Shown one piece after another: positions 7,678 through 17,662 of a stretch of DNA of 64,000 bases. Each line of letters opens with the position of its first letter. Position 1 is the first letter of the stretch. Source of the DNA: Bacteroidales bacterium (lineage in GTDB: Bacteria; Bacteroidota; Bacteroidia; Bacteroidales; Marinilabiliaceae); contig JAKSLG010000001.1 in NCBI GenBank assembly GCA_024401295.1, forward strand, positions 124,001 through 188,000, written 5' to 3'. The notes under the pieces are model-generated. The model was not told the origin of the DNA, ran no database searches, and was given only the letters and a program-made list of their open reading frames with translations. Made by a program: the position numbers and the translations under genes.

Positions 7678-9000
7678 ATGCGCTTTTACGCACGCGATAA
7701 GGAAATAGCTCTTCTCCGTTCCATCGAGCAGAAGTCGCTCACAACGGCTCAGATGACGGTTATCACAGGACGTCGTCGCGTTGGCAAGACGACTCTTCTG
7801 CGTCGTGTCTTTTTTGAAGATCATGACGGCGGTTCTCCTGTCGTCTATCTCTTTGTGGGACAGAAGAATGAAGCTCTTTTGTGTCAGGAATTCATTTCCA
7901 TTATAGAGTCTGTTCTTGGTGAGGATTTCTCTGGAATGACATCTTTTGCATCTCTCTTTGAGTCGGTTGTCGCACTTTCAGAAAAGATGCATTTCACGTT
8001 GATTCTCGATGAGTTCTCCAACATTGCGTTGGTCAATTCGTCGCTCGTCGAATCGCTTAAGTCCGTCTGGCTAGCCCATCGTGCTTCGTGCCATCTCAAT
8101 CTTATTGCGTGTGGTTCGCTCCATTCGGCCATGACTCGCCTTTTTGATGCCGCTGATGCACCTTTTGCCGGATGTGCAACACAACGAATTTCTCTTGCGC
8201 CATTCTCAATCGCGACGCTCAAGGAGATTCTCGCCGACTATAACCCACATTACACGCCTGACGATTTGCTTACATTCTGCATGATAACAGGTGGTGTGGC
8301 GCGTTATGTCGAGCAGCTCATTCGCGAAGAGGCGTTCACCAAGCAGCGTATAATTCGTGCAACTCTTGGTCATGGATCTTATTTCCTCACCGAAGGTCGC
8401 GATATGCTCTCCGATGAATTTGGCAAGGATTCTGGCACATATTTTTCAATTCTTGCAGCCATTGCCGACGGATGTCTTTCGCGTGGCGAGATTACGGGAC
8501 GCATCAATGTTGAGTGTGGAGGCTATCTCGACAAACTCGAACGTATCTATAATCTCATCAGTCGCCATCGCCCATATCTTCAGCCAGACAACACCCGCAA
8601 TGTCCAGTATGCTTTCAAGGACAATTTCCTCATGTTCTGGTTCCGCTATGTCTATCGCCATAGAAGTGCCATCGAAATAGGAAATCTCGATTTCGTGATG
8701 AAACAGTTTGAGGATGACTATGACAACTTTTCAGCCATACTCCTCAAGAAATATTTCCGTCAGAAATATCGCGAGGAGATGCCCGAATGCATAGTCTCAA
8801 ACTATTGGGAAAAAGGCAATCAAAATGAAATCGACCTTCTTGCGGCCGATGAGGTAAGCCATACAATCGTTTTTGCAGACTGTCATCGTCAGAAGTCTGC
8901 CATCAATCATGAAAATCTTCCAATCAAGGCTCGCGCGATAACCGAAAAGCAGTCCCAATGGACGTTCGTTTTCCTCGCGCTCTCTCTTGATGATATGTAG
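7678..9000 (+). CDS. AAA ATPase with DUF234-type C-terminus
   Basis: This 440-residue protein has a Walker A loop in GRRRVGKTTLLRR (near residues 25-37), a Walker B-like FTLILDEFSN (near 118), and a C-terminal part like the DUF234 region of archaeal-type ATPases, including the EIDLLAADE segment that resembles a PD-(D/E)xK nuclease core. Such ATPases are common in Bacteroidales; their role is not established, and a DNA- or defence-related task is possible. It has its own promoter and converges with the channel gene on the minus strand. Confidence 0.85.
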   Translation: MRFYARDKEIALLRSIEQKSLTTAQMTVITGRRRVGKTTLLRRVFFEDHDGGSPVVYLFVGQKNEALLCQEFISIIESVLGEDFSGMTSFASLFESVVALSEKMHFTLILDEFSNIALVNSSLVESLKSVWLAHRASCHLNLIACGSLHSAMTRLFDAADAPFAGCATQRISLAPFSIATLKEILADYNPHYTPDDLLTFCMITGGVARYVEQLIREEAFTKQRIIRATLGHGSYFLTEGRDMLSDEFGKDSGTYFSILAAIADGCLSRGEITGRINVECGGYLDKLERIYNLISRHRPYLQPDNTRNVQYAFKDNFLMFWFRYVYRHRSAIEIGNLDFVMKQFEDDYDNFSAILLKKYFRQKYREEMPECIVSNYWEKGNQNEIDLLAADEVSHTIVFADCHRQKSAINHENLPIKARAITEKQSQWTFVFLALSLDDM

Positions 9001-9022
9001 TGTATCAGCTTTTGATATACTG
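8997..9022. terminator. Possible hairpin between convergent genes
   Basis: AGTGTATCA and TGATATACT can pair (one G-T) in the 30-base gap between the ATPase gene and the channel gene. There is no T run on either side, so its role as terminator is weakly supported. Confidence 0.3.
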
Positions 9023-9030
9023 CGTGTCAA

Positions 9031-11703
9031 CTATTCGCGAACCAGATGAATGTCGCGTTGTGGGAACGGAATCTGTATGTTGTTCTCGTTGAGAACGTTA
9101 TAGATTATTTCGTTGATTTCGCCACAAGTGCGTAGTTTGGTCTCAATGCGAACCCACATAATGACATACAGATCGACAGAACTGTCGCCAAAAGCAGAGA
9201 AAACGACGCTTGCGCGTTTCTGCGGATCGATGTCTGGCTTCTTCGGATTATTCTGGTTGTCGATGTATTTATTTATGCGTTCGAGAAGTTTTTCGCGCAC
9301 AAATGACACATTCGTTCCGTAGGCGACGCCAATAGGCAACTTCACCAGCTCGTAGGCATGGTTGCGAGTGAGGTTCTTGAAGCTCTTTGCAAAGAGGTTG
9401 CTGTTGAGAATGGCAATGATGCTGCCATCCAGCGTCTGCATCTGTGTACTCTGGTATGTGATGCTCTCGACCGTTCCTCGGATTCCGTCGCATTCAATAA
9501 ATTCGCCTACGCGGACACGTCCTGTCATCAGCGAAATGCCATAGAAGAAGTTGTTGAGGATATCTCTCATGGCGAAACCGATACCGGTTGCAAGACCTGC
9601 CGTCACGATTGAGATGCCCGATTTCGGAACTTTCATGAGTATCATCGCGAAGATGAAGAAAATGCCCCATACAAGTACTGCGATGATATGGTTGCCGAGT
9701 GTGATATTCGCCTGTCGATTGGCATCGTTGCGCTTGCTGATGATATGATTGTATGCAGCCTTCAAGATGTAGTTGAAATACTTGAAGAAGAAAAAGATGA
9801 CTGAAACGATCACAATCTTGAAGAGTGAAAGCTGGATAACATCTTCGATGTCGATGAAGTCGGCAAAGAAGATCTTTGCCCAGGCATCCTTCATGTCAAA
9901 TATGTCCGAAGCCCAGTAGATGCAGACAGGAAGTGACATGACAGCCAGAACCGGAATCAATGTCATATTGATGAAATCGTAGAGAGCTGTCAACTTGAAG
10001 TATTCGCCGGTGCGTTTGTTGTAAGCGTTTCTGATGGCCTTGACCTTATCTTTGTCGTACTTCCTGTGCAGATCTACCTCGAAATATCTCTTTTCGAAGT
10101 TCTGCATCGCGTCATAGCAGCATGTGATGCCGTGGATACATGTCAGCTGGATCATCCACCACATGAAGATCTGAACGGCCAGAAGCGTAAATCCGCTCCA
10201 GCTGGCAATGCACGATGCAAGAATCGTAGCGAAACTTATCCATGTATAGTATTTGTCTGCAACTGGCACTTCGTTGCTGTATTTGTGCACACCTTTGTAT
10301 TGGAATATTGTCGCAACCAGCAAAAGTGGAGGAAGCAGCAGATTGACAACGCTATTTGGAACGAAGATGATTCGGAACAGGATGACGATGAAACCCATTG
10401 TCACGATAGGCAGATAGAGTCTGACTCCATGGCGAAGTTGCTGTGCCTCAAATCGGAATAGCATCGAGGCGATGATTGCCGAGATGAGCAGCGAAAACTC
10501 GACGAGAAGTCGGCTGGCCATCTTGAAGAAATAGTTGTTCTCAATCATATTGGTCAGTACGACCATGACAAGTGAGAACAGGACCATTGACCATGCAGTG
10601 ATGTAGTAGTTCTTCTTTATTTCAAAGTTCTGTCTCTTCTTTTCGTCATTCTTTTTGATGCGTTTCGAGAGGAAGACGCGGAATATTATGTTGCAGATGA
10701 TGATGGCAATCACAAGATAGAAGATTGCAGCAAATGCAAACATCAGAACAACAGGACCTTTCCAGTCCGACGACACCTTTTCTTCGCCGGTAAGAATATA
10801 CTTGTCCTTTATGTCGAACATCGCCGTACCAAAGCTGTATTTTGGCTGTGTAATCATCGAGAGGAACGATGATTCGCCATTCTTGAAGATGTTCTGCTGA
10901 ATAGATGCATATTTCTCGATAGCGTAGTCGTTCAGCTTCTTGAGTTTGTCGCTTATGGCGTTATATTGTTCAAAGTCGAGTTTGATCCCTTCGCCAACTT
11001 CTACGAGAGCATCTCTGATCTGTATGGCCAGCATTACGCATGAGTCGCGTTCTGCCTGTAGCTCTGGCGAGAGGAAGAAATCTGGGCGTGTTCGGTTCGT
11101 GACTGTCGCATTGACGAGGCTGTCGACGATAGCGACATTTGTGCTGTCAATCAATATTGCAATGCTGTCAACCTCAGGCGCATGGTCGTGTTCGTGATCA
11201 TGAGGTATCGCTTCTGTATATAGCGAGTCGGCCAGGGTCTTCATGGAGAGCTGATCAGCTGTGGCAATGTCATCGCTCAATGACGAACGAGGAGGCAGCG
11301 CCAGCAATGCTTCGATCAGTCTGTTATAGCGGTCGATGTCATTGTTGATGCGGTCGATGTATGCGTTGTATGGCTGGCGTTGACGCTTGAAAGCACGATA
11401 TTGTGCCGTTGCCTCATTGCATGCATAGGTCAGGTTAAACACGTAGCCGTGTTTCTGCGAATAGAGAATGAGCGCAGTCTGATTGCTCTTTTGCACAAGT
11501 TCAAGCATTTTCTTGTGCTGCATCTCATCGAATTGTTTATACTGCGCAATGTTGATTTTCTGCTGTTTGCGCATCTGCTCGAGTTCATCGTGCAGAACTT
11601 GCAGTGTCAAAACGAGGTTGCTCTCGTTGAGCACGCCTGCAGAAGGCATGGCTGCTGTTATGAGCACCAATAAGATTGCCAGTCGTGTGATAATTCGCTT
11701 CAT
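9031..11703 (-). CDS. Large mechanosensitive channel (MscS family)
   Basis: The 890-residue protein has an N-terminal signal-like segment (to about residue 24), a long periplasmic, partly coiled-coil region to about 300, some eight to ten membrane helices, and an MscS core near residues 690-800 with GLATGIGFAMRDILNNFFYG and the beta-domain VRVGEFIECDGIRG. It should open under membrane tension and release solutes during osmotic downshock. Size and layout resemble the large MscK/YbdG-like forms. A -7 element (TATATTTG on the minus strand, 11729-11736) lies upstream. Confidence 0.9.
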   Translation of the reverse strand: MKRIITRLAILLVLITAAMPSAGVLNESNLVLTLQVLHDELEQMRKQQKINIAQYKQFDEMQHKKMLELVQKSNQTALILYSQKHGYVFNLTYACNEATAQYRAFKRQRQPYNAYIDRINNDIDRYNRLIEALLALPPRSSLSDDIATADQLSMKTLADSLYTEAIPHDHEHDHAPEVDSIAILIDSTNVAIVDSLVNATVTNRTRPDFFLSPELQAERDSCVMLAIQIRDALVEVGEGIKLDFEQYNAISDKLKKLNDYAIEKYASIQQNIFKNGESSFLSMITQPKYSFGTAMFDIKDKYILTGEEKVSSDWKGPVVLMFAFAAIFYLVIAIIICNIIFRVFLSKRIKKNDEKKRQNFEIKKNYYITAWSMVLFSLVMVVLTNMIENNYFFKMASRLLVEFSLLISAIIASMLFRFEAQQLRHGVRLYLPIVTMGFIVILFRIIFVPNSVVNLLLPPLLLVATIFQYKGVHKYSNEVPVADKYYTWISFATILASCIASWSGFTLLAVQIFMWWMIQLTCIHGITCCYDAMQNFEKRYFEVDLHRKYDKDKVKAIRNAYNKRTGEYFKLTALYDFINMTLIPVLAVMSLPVCIYWASDIFDMKDAWAKIFFADFIDIEDVIQLSLFKIVIVSVIFFFFKYFNYILKAAYNHIISKRNDANRQANITLGNHIIAVLVWGIFFIFAMILMKVPKSGISIVTAGLATGIGFAMRDILNNFFYGISLMTGRVRVGEFIECDGIRGTVESITYQSTQMQTLDGSIIAILNSNLFAKSFKNLTRNHAYELVKLPIGVAYGTNVSFVREKLLERINKYIDNQNNPKKPDIDPQKRASVVFSAFGDSSVDLYVIMWVRIETKLRTCGEINEIIYNVLNENNIQIPFPQRDIHLVRE

Positions 11704-11751
11704 CGTGAAAACGTGTTGTTTATGCTGGCAAATATAAGAAAAAAATGTTCC

Positions 11752-12396
11752 CTATTTTTTCCTGATGAGGAAAAGTCCGTCGCGGATAGGCAGAATTACC
11801 TTCTCAACTCTGTCATCGGCGGCAACGATGTCGTTGAATTTCATGATAGCTTTTGTCTGTGTGTCGCCATTTGCAACGGGTTGTACGACGTGGCCGTCCC
11901 ACAAAATATTATCTGCCAAGATGTATCCGCCGCTTGAGACGCGTGGCAGTATCATGTCATAGTATAACGGATAATCGCGTTTATTCGCATCCATAAACAC
12001 AAAGTCGAACTCGCCTTCAATCTGGCTTATGACTTCTGCCACGTCGCCGATATGAAGCTCGATCTGGTCGCGATGTTCGCTTTTATCCACAAATTTCCTG
12101 ATGATCGGTTCTAGTTCGTCATCAATCTCAATTGTATGAATGATTGCGTCGGGACGCAGGAGACCTTCTGCCATTGAGAGTGCAGAATACCCGGTGAATG
12201 TCCCGATTTCAAGCACTTTCCTCGGATTAGCCATGCGTATGAGCATCTTCAGCACAGCACCTTGAAGATGACCGCTGAGCATTCGCGGAGCAAGCACTTT
12301 CAGATGTGTGTATCTGTCAAGTTCGTGGAGTATGTCTGGCTCTTTGTCGATGTGTTCGGCAATGTAGCGTTCCATCTCTATGCTGTTGAAATCCAT
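11752..12396 (-). CDS. SAM-dependent O-methyltransferase
   Basis: This 214-residue cytosolic protein has the class I methyltransferase SAM motif VLEIGTFTGYSALSMA and the FVFMDANKRDYPLYYD segment, typical of the bacterial catechol-O-methyltransferase-like family. The physiological acceptor is unknown. It starts five bases after the stop of the M16 peptidase gene, so they are co-transcribed on the minus strand. Confidence 0.9.
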   Translation of the reverse strand: MDFNSIEMERYIAEHIDKEPDILHELDRYTHLKVLAPRMLSGHLQGAVLKMLIRMANPRKVLEIGTFTGYSALSMAEGLLRPDAIIHTIEIDDELEPIIRKFVDKSEHRDQIELHIGDVAEVISQIEGEFDFVFMDANKRDYPLYYDMILPRVSSGGYILADNILWDGHVVQPVANGDTQTKAIMKFNDIVAADDRVEKVILPIRDGLFLIRKK

Positions 12397-12400
12397 GGCT

Positions 12401-13621
12401 TTATGTGTATATTAGTGAAGATAGTTTCTGTGGATCGACAACATCCTGCGCTACTTTCTGAATATCGGCCGAACTGATCCCGTCAATACTTTTACATGTG
12501 GTTTCGATATCGATGGCATCGCCATAAAGAATGACGCTTCTGCCCGCCGACAGCATTTGGTTTTCACCATCATCGGCCGACATCATGATCTGTCCGGTAA
12601 TCTGACGTTTGAGTTTCGACAGTTGCGTGTCAGTCAATGGCGACGAACAGATCCGTTCAAGCTCTTTTCTGACGATGCGCAATGATCGCTCGATGTTCTC
12701 TGCATCTGTTCCGAAATAGATGCTGAAAATGCCCGAATCGCTGAATGTCGTGTAGTCTGTCTCAACGTTATATGCAATGCCGTTTTTCTCGCGGAGCAGA
12801 AGGTTGAGACGAGAGTTCATGCATGCTCCGCCAAGCATATTGCTGAGCATGAACATCGGCAGGCGTCGTGTGTCAAATGTGCTTGGCGCAACATTTCCAA
12901 TGACCACATGTGCCTGATTTGTACCTTTTGCAACTGTTTCGGAAAAGCGTGGGCGCAACTCTGGCGTTTGTCGTTGCCACGTACGCTTGTTTACTGCAAT
13001 TTTACCAAGATATTTCTCTGCAATTCTGATGATATTGCGCCATTCGAGATTGCCATGAACGCTCATGACAATCTGTTCCGTGTTGTAATTCTTTTCAATG
13101 AAACGGCGCACTTTTTCGGCCGAAAATGATGCAATGGAATCAACGGTGCCGAGTATGTTGTGGCCAAGTGTGTCGTGAGGGAAAAGCAGCTCTTCAAAAT
13201 CATCGAAAATCAACTCCGAAGGCGTGTCTTTATACGATGTAATCTCATCGGCAATGACCTCTTTCTCTTTCGCCAGTTCTCGCTCCGGAAATGTCGAGCA
13301 GAAAACCATGTCGGTTATCAACTCAACGGCTCGCTCGAAATATTCCTTCAAAAAAGCCGCGTGAACAACGGTCTCCTCCTTTGTCGTATATGCATTCAGC
13401 TCACCGCCGACTTCATCGAGGCGACTCAGAATGTGAAAGGCTTTGCGTTTCTGTGTTCCCTTAAAAACAGTATGCTCGATGAAATGAGCCATTCCATGCT
13501 CGTCTTTGTCTTCATCGCGCGAGCCCGTGTTGACGATTATTCCACAATAGCACACGTGTGACGCTGACGGCACGTGAACAACGCGCAATCCATTTGACAA
13601 ACTATGAACATTGTAATTCAT
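12401..13621 (-). CDS. M16 family zinc metallopeptidase
   Basis: The 406-residue protein carries the inverted zinc motif HxxEH in AHFIEHTVFKGT near residue 46 and the downstream glutamate region, plus the second M16 lobe with NGIAYNVETDY. No signal peptide is seen, so it is probably a cytoplasmic processing-type peptidase of the PqqL/mitochondrial processing peptidase group. Length fits a complete single-chain member. The deacetylase gene ends 27 bases upstream of its start on the same strand. Confidence 0.9.
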   Translation of the reverse strand: MNYNVHSLSNGLRVVHVPSASHVCYCGIIVNTGSRDEDKDEHGMAHFIEHTVFKGTQKRKAFHILSRLDEVGGELNAYTTKEETVVHAAFLKEYFERAVELITDMVFCSTFPERELAKEKEVIADEITSYKDTPSELIFDDFEELLFPHDTLGHNILGTVDSIASFSAEKVRRFIEKNYNTEQIVMSVHGNLEWRNIIRIAEKYLGKIAVNKRTWQRQTPELRPRFSETVAKGTNQAHVVIGNVAPSTFDTRRLPMFMLSNMLGGACMNSRLNLLLREKNGIAYNVETDYTTFSDSGIFSIYFGTDAENIERSLRIVRKELERICSSPLTDTQLSKLKRQITGQIMMSADDGENQMLSAGRSVILYGDAIDIETTCKSIDGISSADIQKVAQDVVDPQKLSSLIYT

Positions 13622-13648
13622 TGCGTCTCTATGTGTGCTTATGAAGTT

Positions 13649-14638
13649 CTAGTCTTCGCGGTAAATATCCATTGTGCGACCATCTGGAATGATGTCGGCA
13701 ACGATCATGCCGTCGTCCGTAATCTCGTATGTGTTTGCGCCATCAACACGTGCTGAATTCCAACCTTCCGGCATCGGACGGCAGATGGTTATCGGCATGT
13801 TATATATCGTTTTGTCAAGCGATGTCCCAACCTGTATCGAAACGAAATCGTCTTTCTGGTTGACAAGTTCAATCTCTACGTTGTCGCGCTCTTTGCTGTA
13901 TTTGACGAGATTTGCAAATGTCTCTGTGCAAAAATCTTCCTTGTTGTTTGCAACGTATGCAAGCGTACTGTCAAGAGCCACAGATGAGTATGGCGAATAG
14001 CCTGTGCCGTTGTCAATCTCATGAATCAGAAGTACACACCATCCGCTCTTGCGTCGTGTCTCGTCGAAGAGGTCGATCACGCTTTGCGCACTTTTAAAAT
14101 CCGATTCCGTGCCAATGCAGAACGAGCTTATGTGATAGTAACTTTCCGGCGTCGGAGGCTCAATGCGTCTGTCGCAGACTCGTGCTCCGATGAAGTGCTT
14201 CATGGTTATCGTTGTGTCGCATGTCACACAATATGGATAAGCCATGGTGATGCATTTTTCACCATCTGTATATTTCTCTATTGTCTCGACCGATGTTGCA
14301 AATTCATTGTCAGCTTCATCTGCCGATGCTGCAGAAAGCGAAATGTGGTTGAACGTATGGCTGCCTATTTCATGACCATTGCCGGAAATCTGTGCAAGAG
14401 CGTCCCAATTTTCAAAATCTTTCAAAATCGGGAAAAATGTTGCTTTGATGTCATAGTTGTCGAGAAGTGGCACAGCTGTAGTAAACTGATTCTCAAGGCC
14501 GTCATCAAAAGTATAGGTTATGGCAGCCTTGCAGAAATGAGGCCATGTCGCAACTTGACATTCGTGTGCTGTAGGGTCGATTTTGGTGCATGCGGACATC
14601 ATTGCCACAGCAACCATCATAAATAATATCTTTTTCAT
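13649..14638 (-). CDS. Polysaccharide deacetylase-like lipoprotein
   Basis: The start is set at ATG 14638, because MKKILFMMVAVAMMSAC is a clear lipoprotein signal with Cys17; the frame is open for 27 more codons upstream, but these overlap the next gene and have no coding character. The mature protein (329 residues in total) has the NodB fold motifs TFDDG and HEIGSHTFNH, which bind metal in carbohydrate esterase family 4 enzymes. It should act on a glycan in the periplasm or at the surface. Substrate is unknown. Confidence 0.8.
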   Translation of the reverse strand: MKKILFMMVAVAMMSACTKIDPTAHECQVATWPHFCKAAITYTFDDGLENQFTTAVPLLDNYDIKATFFPILKDFENWDALAQISGNGHEIGSHTFNHISLSAASADEADNEFATSVETIEKYTDGEKCITMAYPYCVTCDTTITMKHFIGARVCDRRIEPPTPESYYHISSFCIGTESDFKSAQSVIDLFDETRRKSGWCVLLIHEIDNGTGYSPYSSVALDSTLAYVANNKEDFCTETFANLVKYSKERDNVEIELVNQKDDFVSIQVGTSLDKTIYNMPITICRPMPEGWNSARVDGANTYEITDDGMIVADIIPDGRTMDIYRED

Positions 14639-14649
14639 GAATCTTTTTT

Positions 14650-15339
14650 TCAGAATGTTATGCAAAGACTTGCTCCCAACGATTTGTTCTCCATGTCTGG
14701 AACGATGGTTGGCTGCCACTCCAACGACAGATCGTCGCTGACGTCAAATTTGAAGAAATGTGCGTCCACGGCAGCATCAACAATCTGTATCACATAGAGA
14801 CCGATAAGTCCAAAATAGCTCAAATCGCGATAGCGGCGGAAATAATCCTTGTTGCTCTTCAGAGCGCCTTGAAACCATGAACGATGTGTCGTCTCTATCT
14901 CCTCAAGCGTAAGACCAGTCTTTTTGATTAGTTTCTCGTAGCTTTTGTTGTTCGGATCGCCTATCAGAAAATCGCGATAGGCATTTTTATAGGTGACGTA
15001 TTTTTTATTGTTGAAATGAATCGCATAGCACAACGCACCAATACCTCCATAGAGGATTGGCAGTTTCCAGTATTTGCCGTTGTAAATCTGTCCAAGTCCG
15101 GGAAGAACAGCCGCATACATCGTTGCCGTATGCGGAGAATGACCCATCGCGCCCCATTTGTGTGATTTGATAAGCTTGTCTCCGTTGGGCAATATCGTAA
15201 CCATCGAGTCACGCAATACAACGTCTGCAATGGTAATAGTATCTGCAGCGCCGATGTTCTCAACGGGCGTCGCTTCTTCCTGTGACCATGCTGTTGCCGA
15301 TGAAAGCAAGAACAATATTATCCAGAAAATCCTATTCAA
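14650..15339 (-). CDS. DUF5683-like membrane protein with non-ATG start
   Basis: The product (about 229 residues) begins with a signal peptide (NRIFWIILFLLSSATAWS) and contains AAVLPGLGQIYNGKYWKLP, typical of DUF5683 proteins, and two or three membrane helices. No ATG exists at this position: the start must be TTG at 15337-15339 (or TTG 15343-15345), directly after the parB stop. ATG codons further upstream lie inside parB in another frame. It follows parA and parB and is probably translated from the same message. Function is unknown. Confidence 0.7.
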   Translation of the reverse strand: MNRIFWIILFLLSSATAWSQEEATPVENIGAADTITIADVVLRDSMVTILPNGDKLIKSHKWGAMGHSPHTATMYAAVLPGLGQIYNGKYWKLPILYGGIGALCYAIHFNNKKYVTYKNAYRDFLIGDPNNKSYEKLIKKTGLTLEEIETTHRSWFQGALKSNKDYFRRYRDLSYFGLIGLYVIQIVDAAVDAHFFKFDVSDDLSLEWQPTIVPDMENKSLGASLCITF

Positions 15340-15352
15340 TGCCAAATTCTGT

Positions 15353-16240
15353 TTAGGCGTGCTGATCAAGTGCTGCAAGAATACGCTCCAACTCCTCGTC
15401 TGAGTTAAATGGAATCGTAATTTTTCCCTTGCCGTTATCTTCTCGGCGTTCAAAACGTACCGACGTTCCGAAGAGTTTCGACAGATTTGTGCGCATCTCT
15501 TCATACTCCTGACCAAGCGAACCCTTGTTGCGGGATTTTGTCGCCTTTTTGTCGGAATTTTTCGATTTCTGGCCGTTGTATTCTCTGACAATCTCTTCGA
15601 TGTGGCGAACAGAGTAGCCGTTTTCAACGGTCTGCTCATAGAGCATTATCTGTGTAGCCTCATCTTCGATGCTTATTATCGCACGTGCATGACCTGTCGA
15701 TATCTTTTTCTCGCGAAGACCTGCCTGAATCTCTGCTGGTAACTTCAACAAACGGAGACTGTTTGTGACTGTCGAACGGTTCTTGCTGACTTTTTCAGCA
15801 AGTTGCTCCTGAGTGAGCTGACATTCGTCGATGAGTCGCTGATAGCTGATAGCCTCTTCAATCGGGTTGAGATTCTGACGCTGTATGTTTTCAATGAGGG
15901 CATACTGAAGCATCGCATCGTCGTCAACTTCGCGTACGTATGCAGGAACAGTCGTCAATCCCGCAATTTTCGATGCACGGAAGCGACGCTCACCACTGAC
16001 AATCTGATACTTGCCATTCTGCAACTGACGAAGTGTCAATGGCTGGATGATGCCAACCTCCTTTATTGATGCGGCCAGTTCCTCAAGCTGCTGCTCGTCG
16101 AAATCGCTGCGAGGCTGCCATGGATTGACCTCAATGAGATCAATCTCAATCACGCTTGTGTTGGCTTTTTTCTCAATTATATCGTCGCTGACGTCCTGAA
16201 GCAATGTGCCCAGACCCTTGCCTAATCCTTTCTTGTTCAC
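15353..16240 (-). CDS. parB: Chromosome partitioning protein ParB
   Basis: This 295-residue protein has the ParB/Spo0J N-terminal CTPase/clamp domain with VSGERRFRASKIAGL, a helix-turn-helix region around LTQEQLAEKVSKNRSTVTNSLR, and a C-terminal dimerisation segment. It binds parS near the origin and works with ParA in chromosome segregation. The gene lies 24 bases after parA on the minus strand. I did not find a convincing parS palindrome in this window. Confidence 0.95.
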   Translation of the reverse strand: MNKKGLGKGLGTLLQDVSDDIIEKKANTSVIEIDLIEVNPWQPRSDFDEQQLEELAASIKEVGIIQPLTLRQLQNGKYQIVSGERRFRASKIAGLTTVPAYVREVDDDAMLQYALIENIQRQNLNPIEEAISYQRLIDECQLTQEQLAEKVSKNRSTVTNSLRLLKLPAEIQAGLREKKISTGHARAIISIEDEATQIMLYEQTVENGYSVRHIEEIVREYNGQKSKNSDKKATKSRNKGSLGQEYEEMRTNLSKLFGTSVRFERREDNGKGKITIPFNSDEELERILAALDQHA

Positions 16241-16264
16241 TTTTTCTCCCTTTTGACGTTACAA

Positions 16265-17041
16265 TTATTTCGCGTTGTTCTCGTGCTTGTCAAGAATTTC
16301 GCGGGCAAGATTCAAATAGTTCTGTGCACCTGTCGATGACGCATCATATTCGATGACGGATTTTCCGTGGCTTGGAGCTTCGCCAAGTCGTACTGCGCGA
16401 GTGATTAGAGTCTCGAAAACCATGTCCTGGAAATGTTTCTTAACCTCTTCGAGCACCTGCTTCGAAAGGTTCAGACGATTGTCGTACATCGTCAGAAGGA
16501 ATCCTTCGATTTCAAGATTCGGATGCAGTCTCTTTTGGATAATCTTAATGGTATTCAGGAGTTTGCCAAGACCTTCAAGAGCGAAATATTCACACTGAAC
16601 CGGAATGATCACCGAGTCAGCAGCAGTAAGGCAATTTACAGTTATAAGACCAAGCGAAGGACTACAGTCAATCAGGATATAGTCGAAATCATCACGCAGT
16701 TTGTCAACCATTTTGCGCATGATTTTCTCGCGATCTGTCATGTTGAGCATCTCGATTTCAGCACCGACAAGGTCTATGTGCGATGGCATAACATACAGAT
16801 TCTCAATGCGACACTGCAAAAGAGAAGACTTTGGATCAGCTCCGTTCACGAGACATTCATATATAGAAGTCTTGACGTCGTGAAGGTCAAAGCCCAAGCC
16901 TGATGTCGCATTTGCCTGTGCATCTGCATCAATCACCAGAACTTTCTTTTCCATGATTGCCAAACCGGCTGCCAGATTAATGGCCGTCGTGGTCTTTCCT
17001 ACGCCGCCCTTCTGATTTGCTATAGCTATAATTCTTGCCAT
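16265..17041 (-). CDS. parA: Chromosome partitioning ATPase ParA/Soj
   Basis: This 258-residue deviant-Walker ATPase has KGGVGKTTTAINLAAGLA at the N-terminus, DADAQANATSGLG, and DYILIDCSPSLGLITVN. It forms DNA-bound dimers that ParB stimulates during origin segregation. It is the first gene of parA-parB-DUF5683. A minus-strand -7 element (TACCTTTG at 17071-17078) precedes it. The presence of parAB suggests proximity to the origin in some relatives, but no dnaA or origin sequence is seen here. Confidence 0.95.
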   Translation of the reverse strand: MARIIAIANQKGGVGKTTTAINLAAGLAIMEKKVLVIDADAQANATSGLGFDLHDVKTSIYECLVNGADPKSSLLQCRIENLYVMPSHIDLVGAEIEMLNMTDREKIMRKMVDKLRDDFDYILIDCSPSLGLITVNCLTAADSVIIPVQCEYFALEGLGKLLNTIKIIQKRLHPNLEIEGFLLTMYDNRLNLSKQVLEEVKKHFQDMVFETLITRAVRLGEAPSHGKSVIEYDASSTGAQNYLNLAREILDKHENNAK

Positions 17042-17173
17042 ACGTTCTCTAAATTCAATTGCTTTTGGCGCAAAGGTACTCTTTTTACACCGATTCGCTT
17101 GTTAATAACTATGCTTGTTTTGAACAACTTTTTGTGTGGTTATCAACATGGTTTTCGACAAATGTCGATAATA

Positions 17174-17662
17174 CTATTTGCATATCAGAGCTACTGCGTA
17201 AGCTGAAGCGCCCTGCTCTTCGCCTTCAAAACCTAATTTCTCTGTCGTTGTTGCTTTTACGCTTATTCGATCTACATCCACGCCGATAACGTCCGCTAAT
17301 GTCTGCTGCATATTTTCTATCAAAGGCTTGATTTTCGGACGTTGAAGAGCAATCGTGGAATCAATATTCCCGACTCGGTAACCTTTTGTCGCAATCAGAT
17401 CAACAGTCCTTTTGAGCAGAATCTTACTGTCAATACCCTTGAAATCATCACTTGTATCTGGAAAATGATAGCCGATGTCGCGCATGCCTGCTGCACCCAG
17501 CAAAGCATCACAAATGGCATGAATCAGGACGTCACCATCCGAATGGGCAACCCAGCCTTTAGTGTGCTCAACCTTGACACCGCCAATCCACATCTCCAAT
17601 CCTTCGCGCAACTGATGCACGTCATAGCCATAACCCACACGAATATCCATCATAGTGGTCAT
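17174..17662 (-). CDS. ispF: 2-C-methyl-D-erythritol 2,4-cyclodiphosphate synthase
   Basis: This 162-residue protein has the IspF signature GYGYDVHQL and the metal-binding HSDGDVLIHAICDALLG. It cyclises CDP-methylerythritol phosphate in the MEP isoprenoid pathway, as a cytosolic trimer. Its start overlaps the porV stop by four bases, giving translational coupling. The porU-porV-ispF order is, from memory, also found in Porphyromonas gingivalis. An internal ATG at 17650 is a possible alternative start. Confidence 0.95.
   Translation of the reverse strand: MTTMMDIRVGYGYDVHQLREGLEMWIGGVKVEHTKGWVAHSDGDVLIHAICDALLGAAGMRDIGYHFPDTSDDFKGIDSKILLKRTVDLIATKGYRVGNIDSTIALQRPKIKPLIENMQQTLADVIGVDVDRISVKATTTEKLGFEGEEQGASAYAVALICK

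Noticed and set aside
16241-17173. Search for a parS site or replication origin near parAB
   Set aside because: No convincing centromere palindrome, DnaA-box cluster or dnaA gene was seen in or around parAB.
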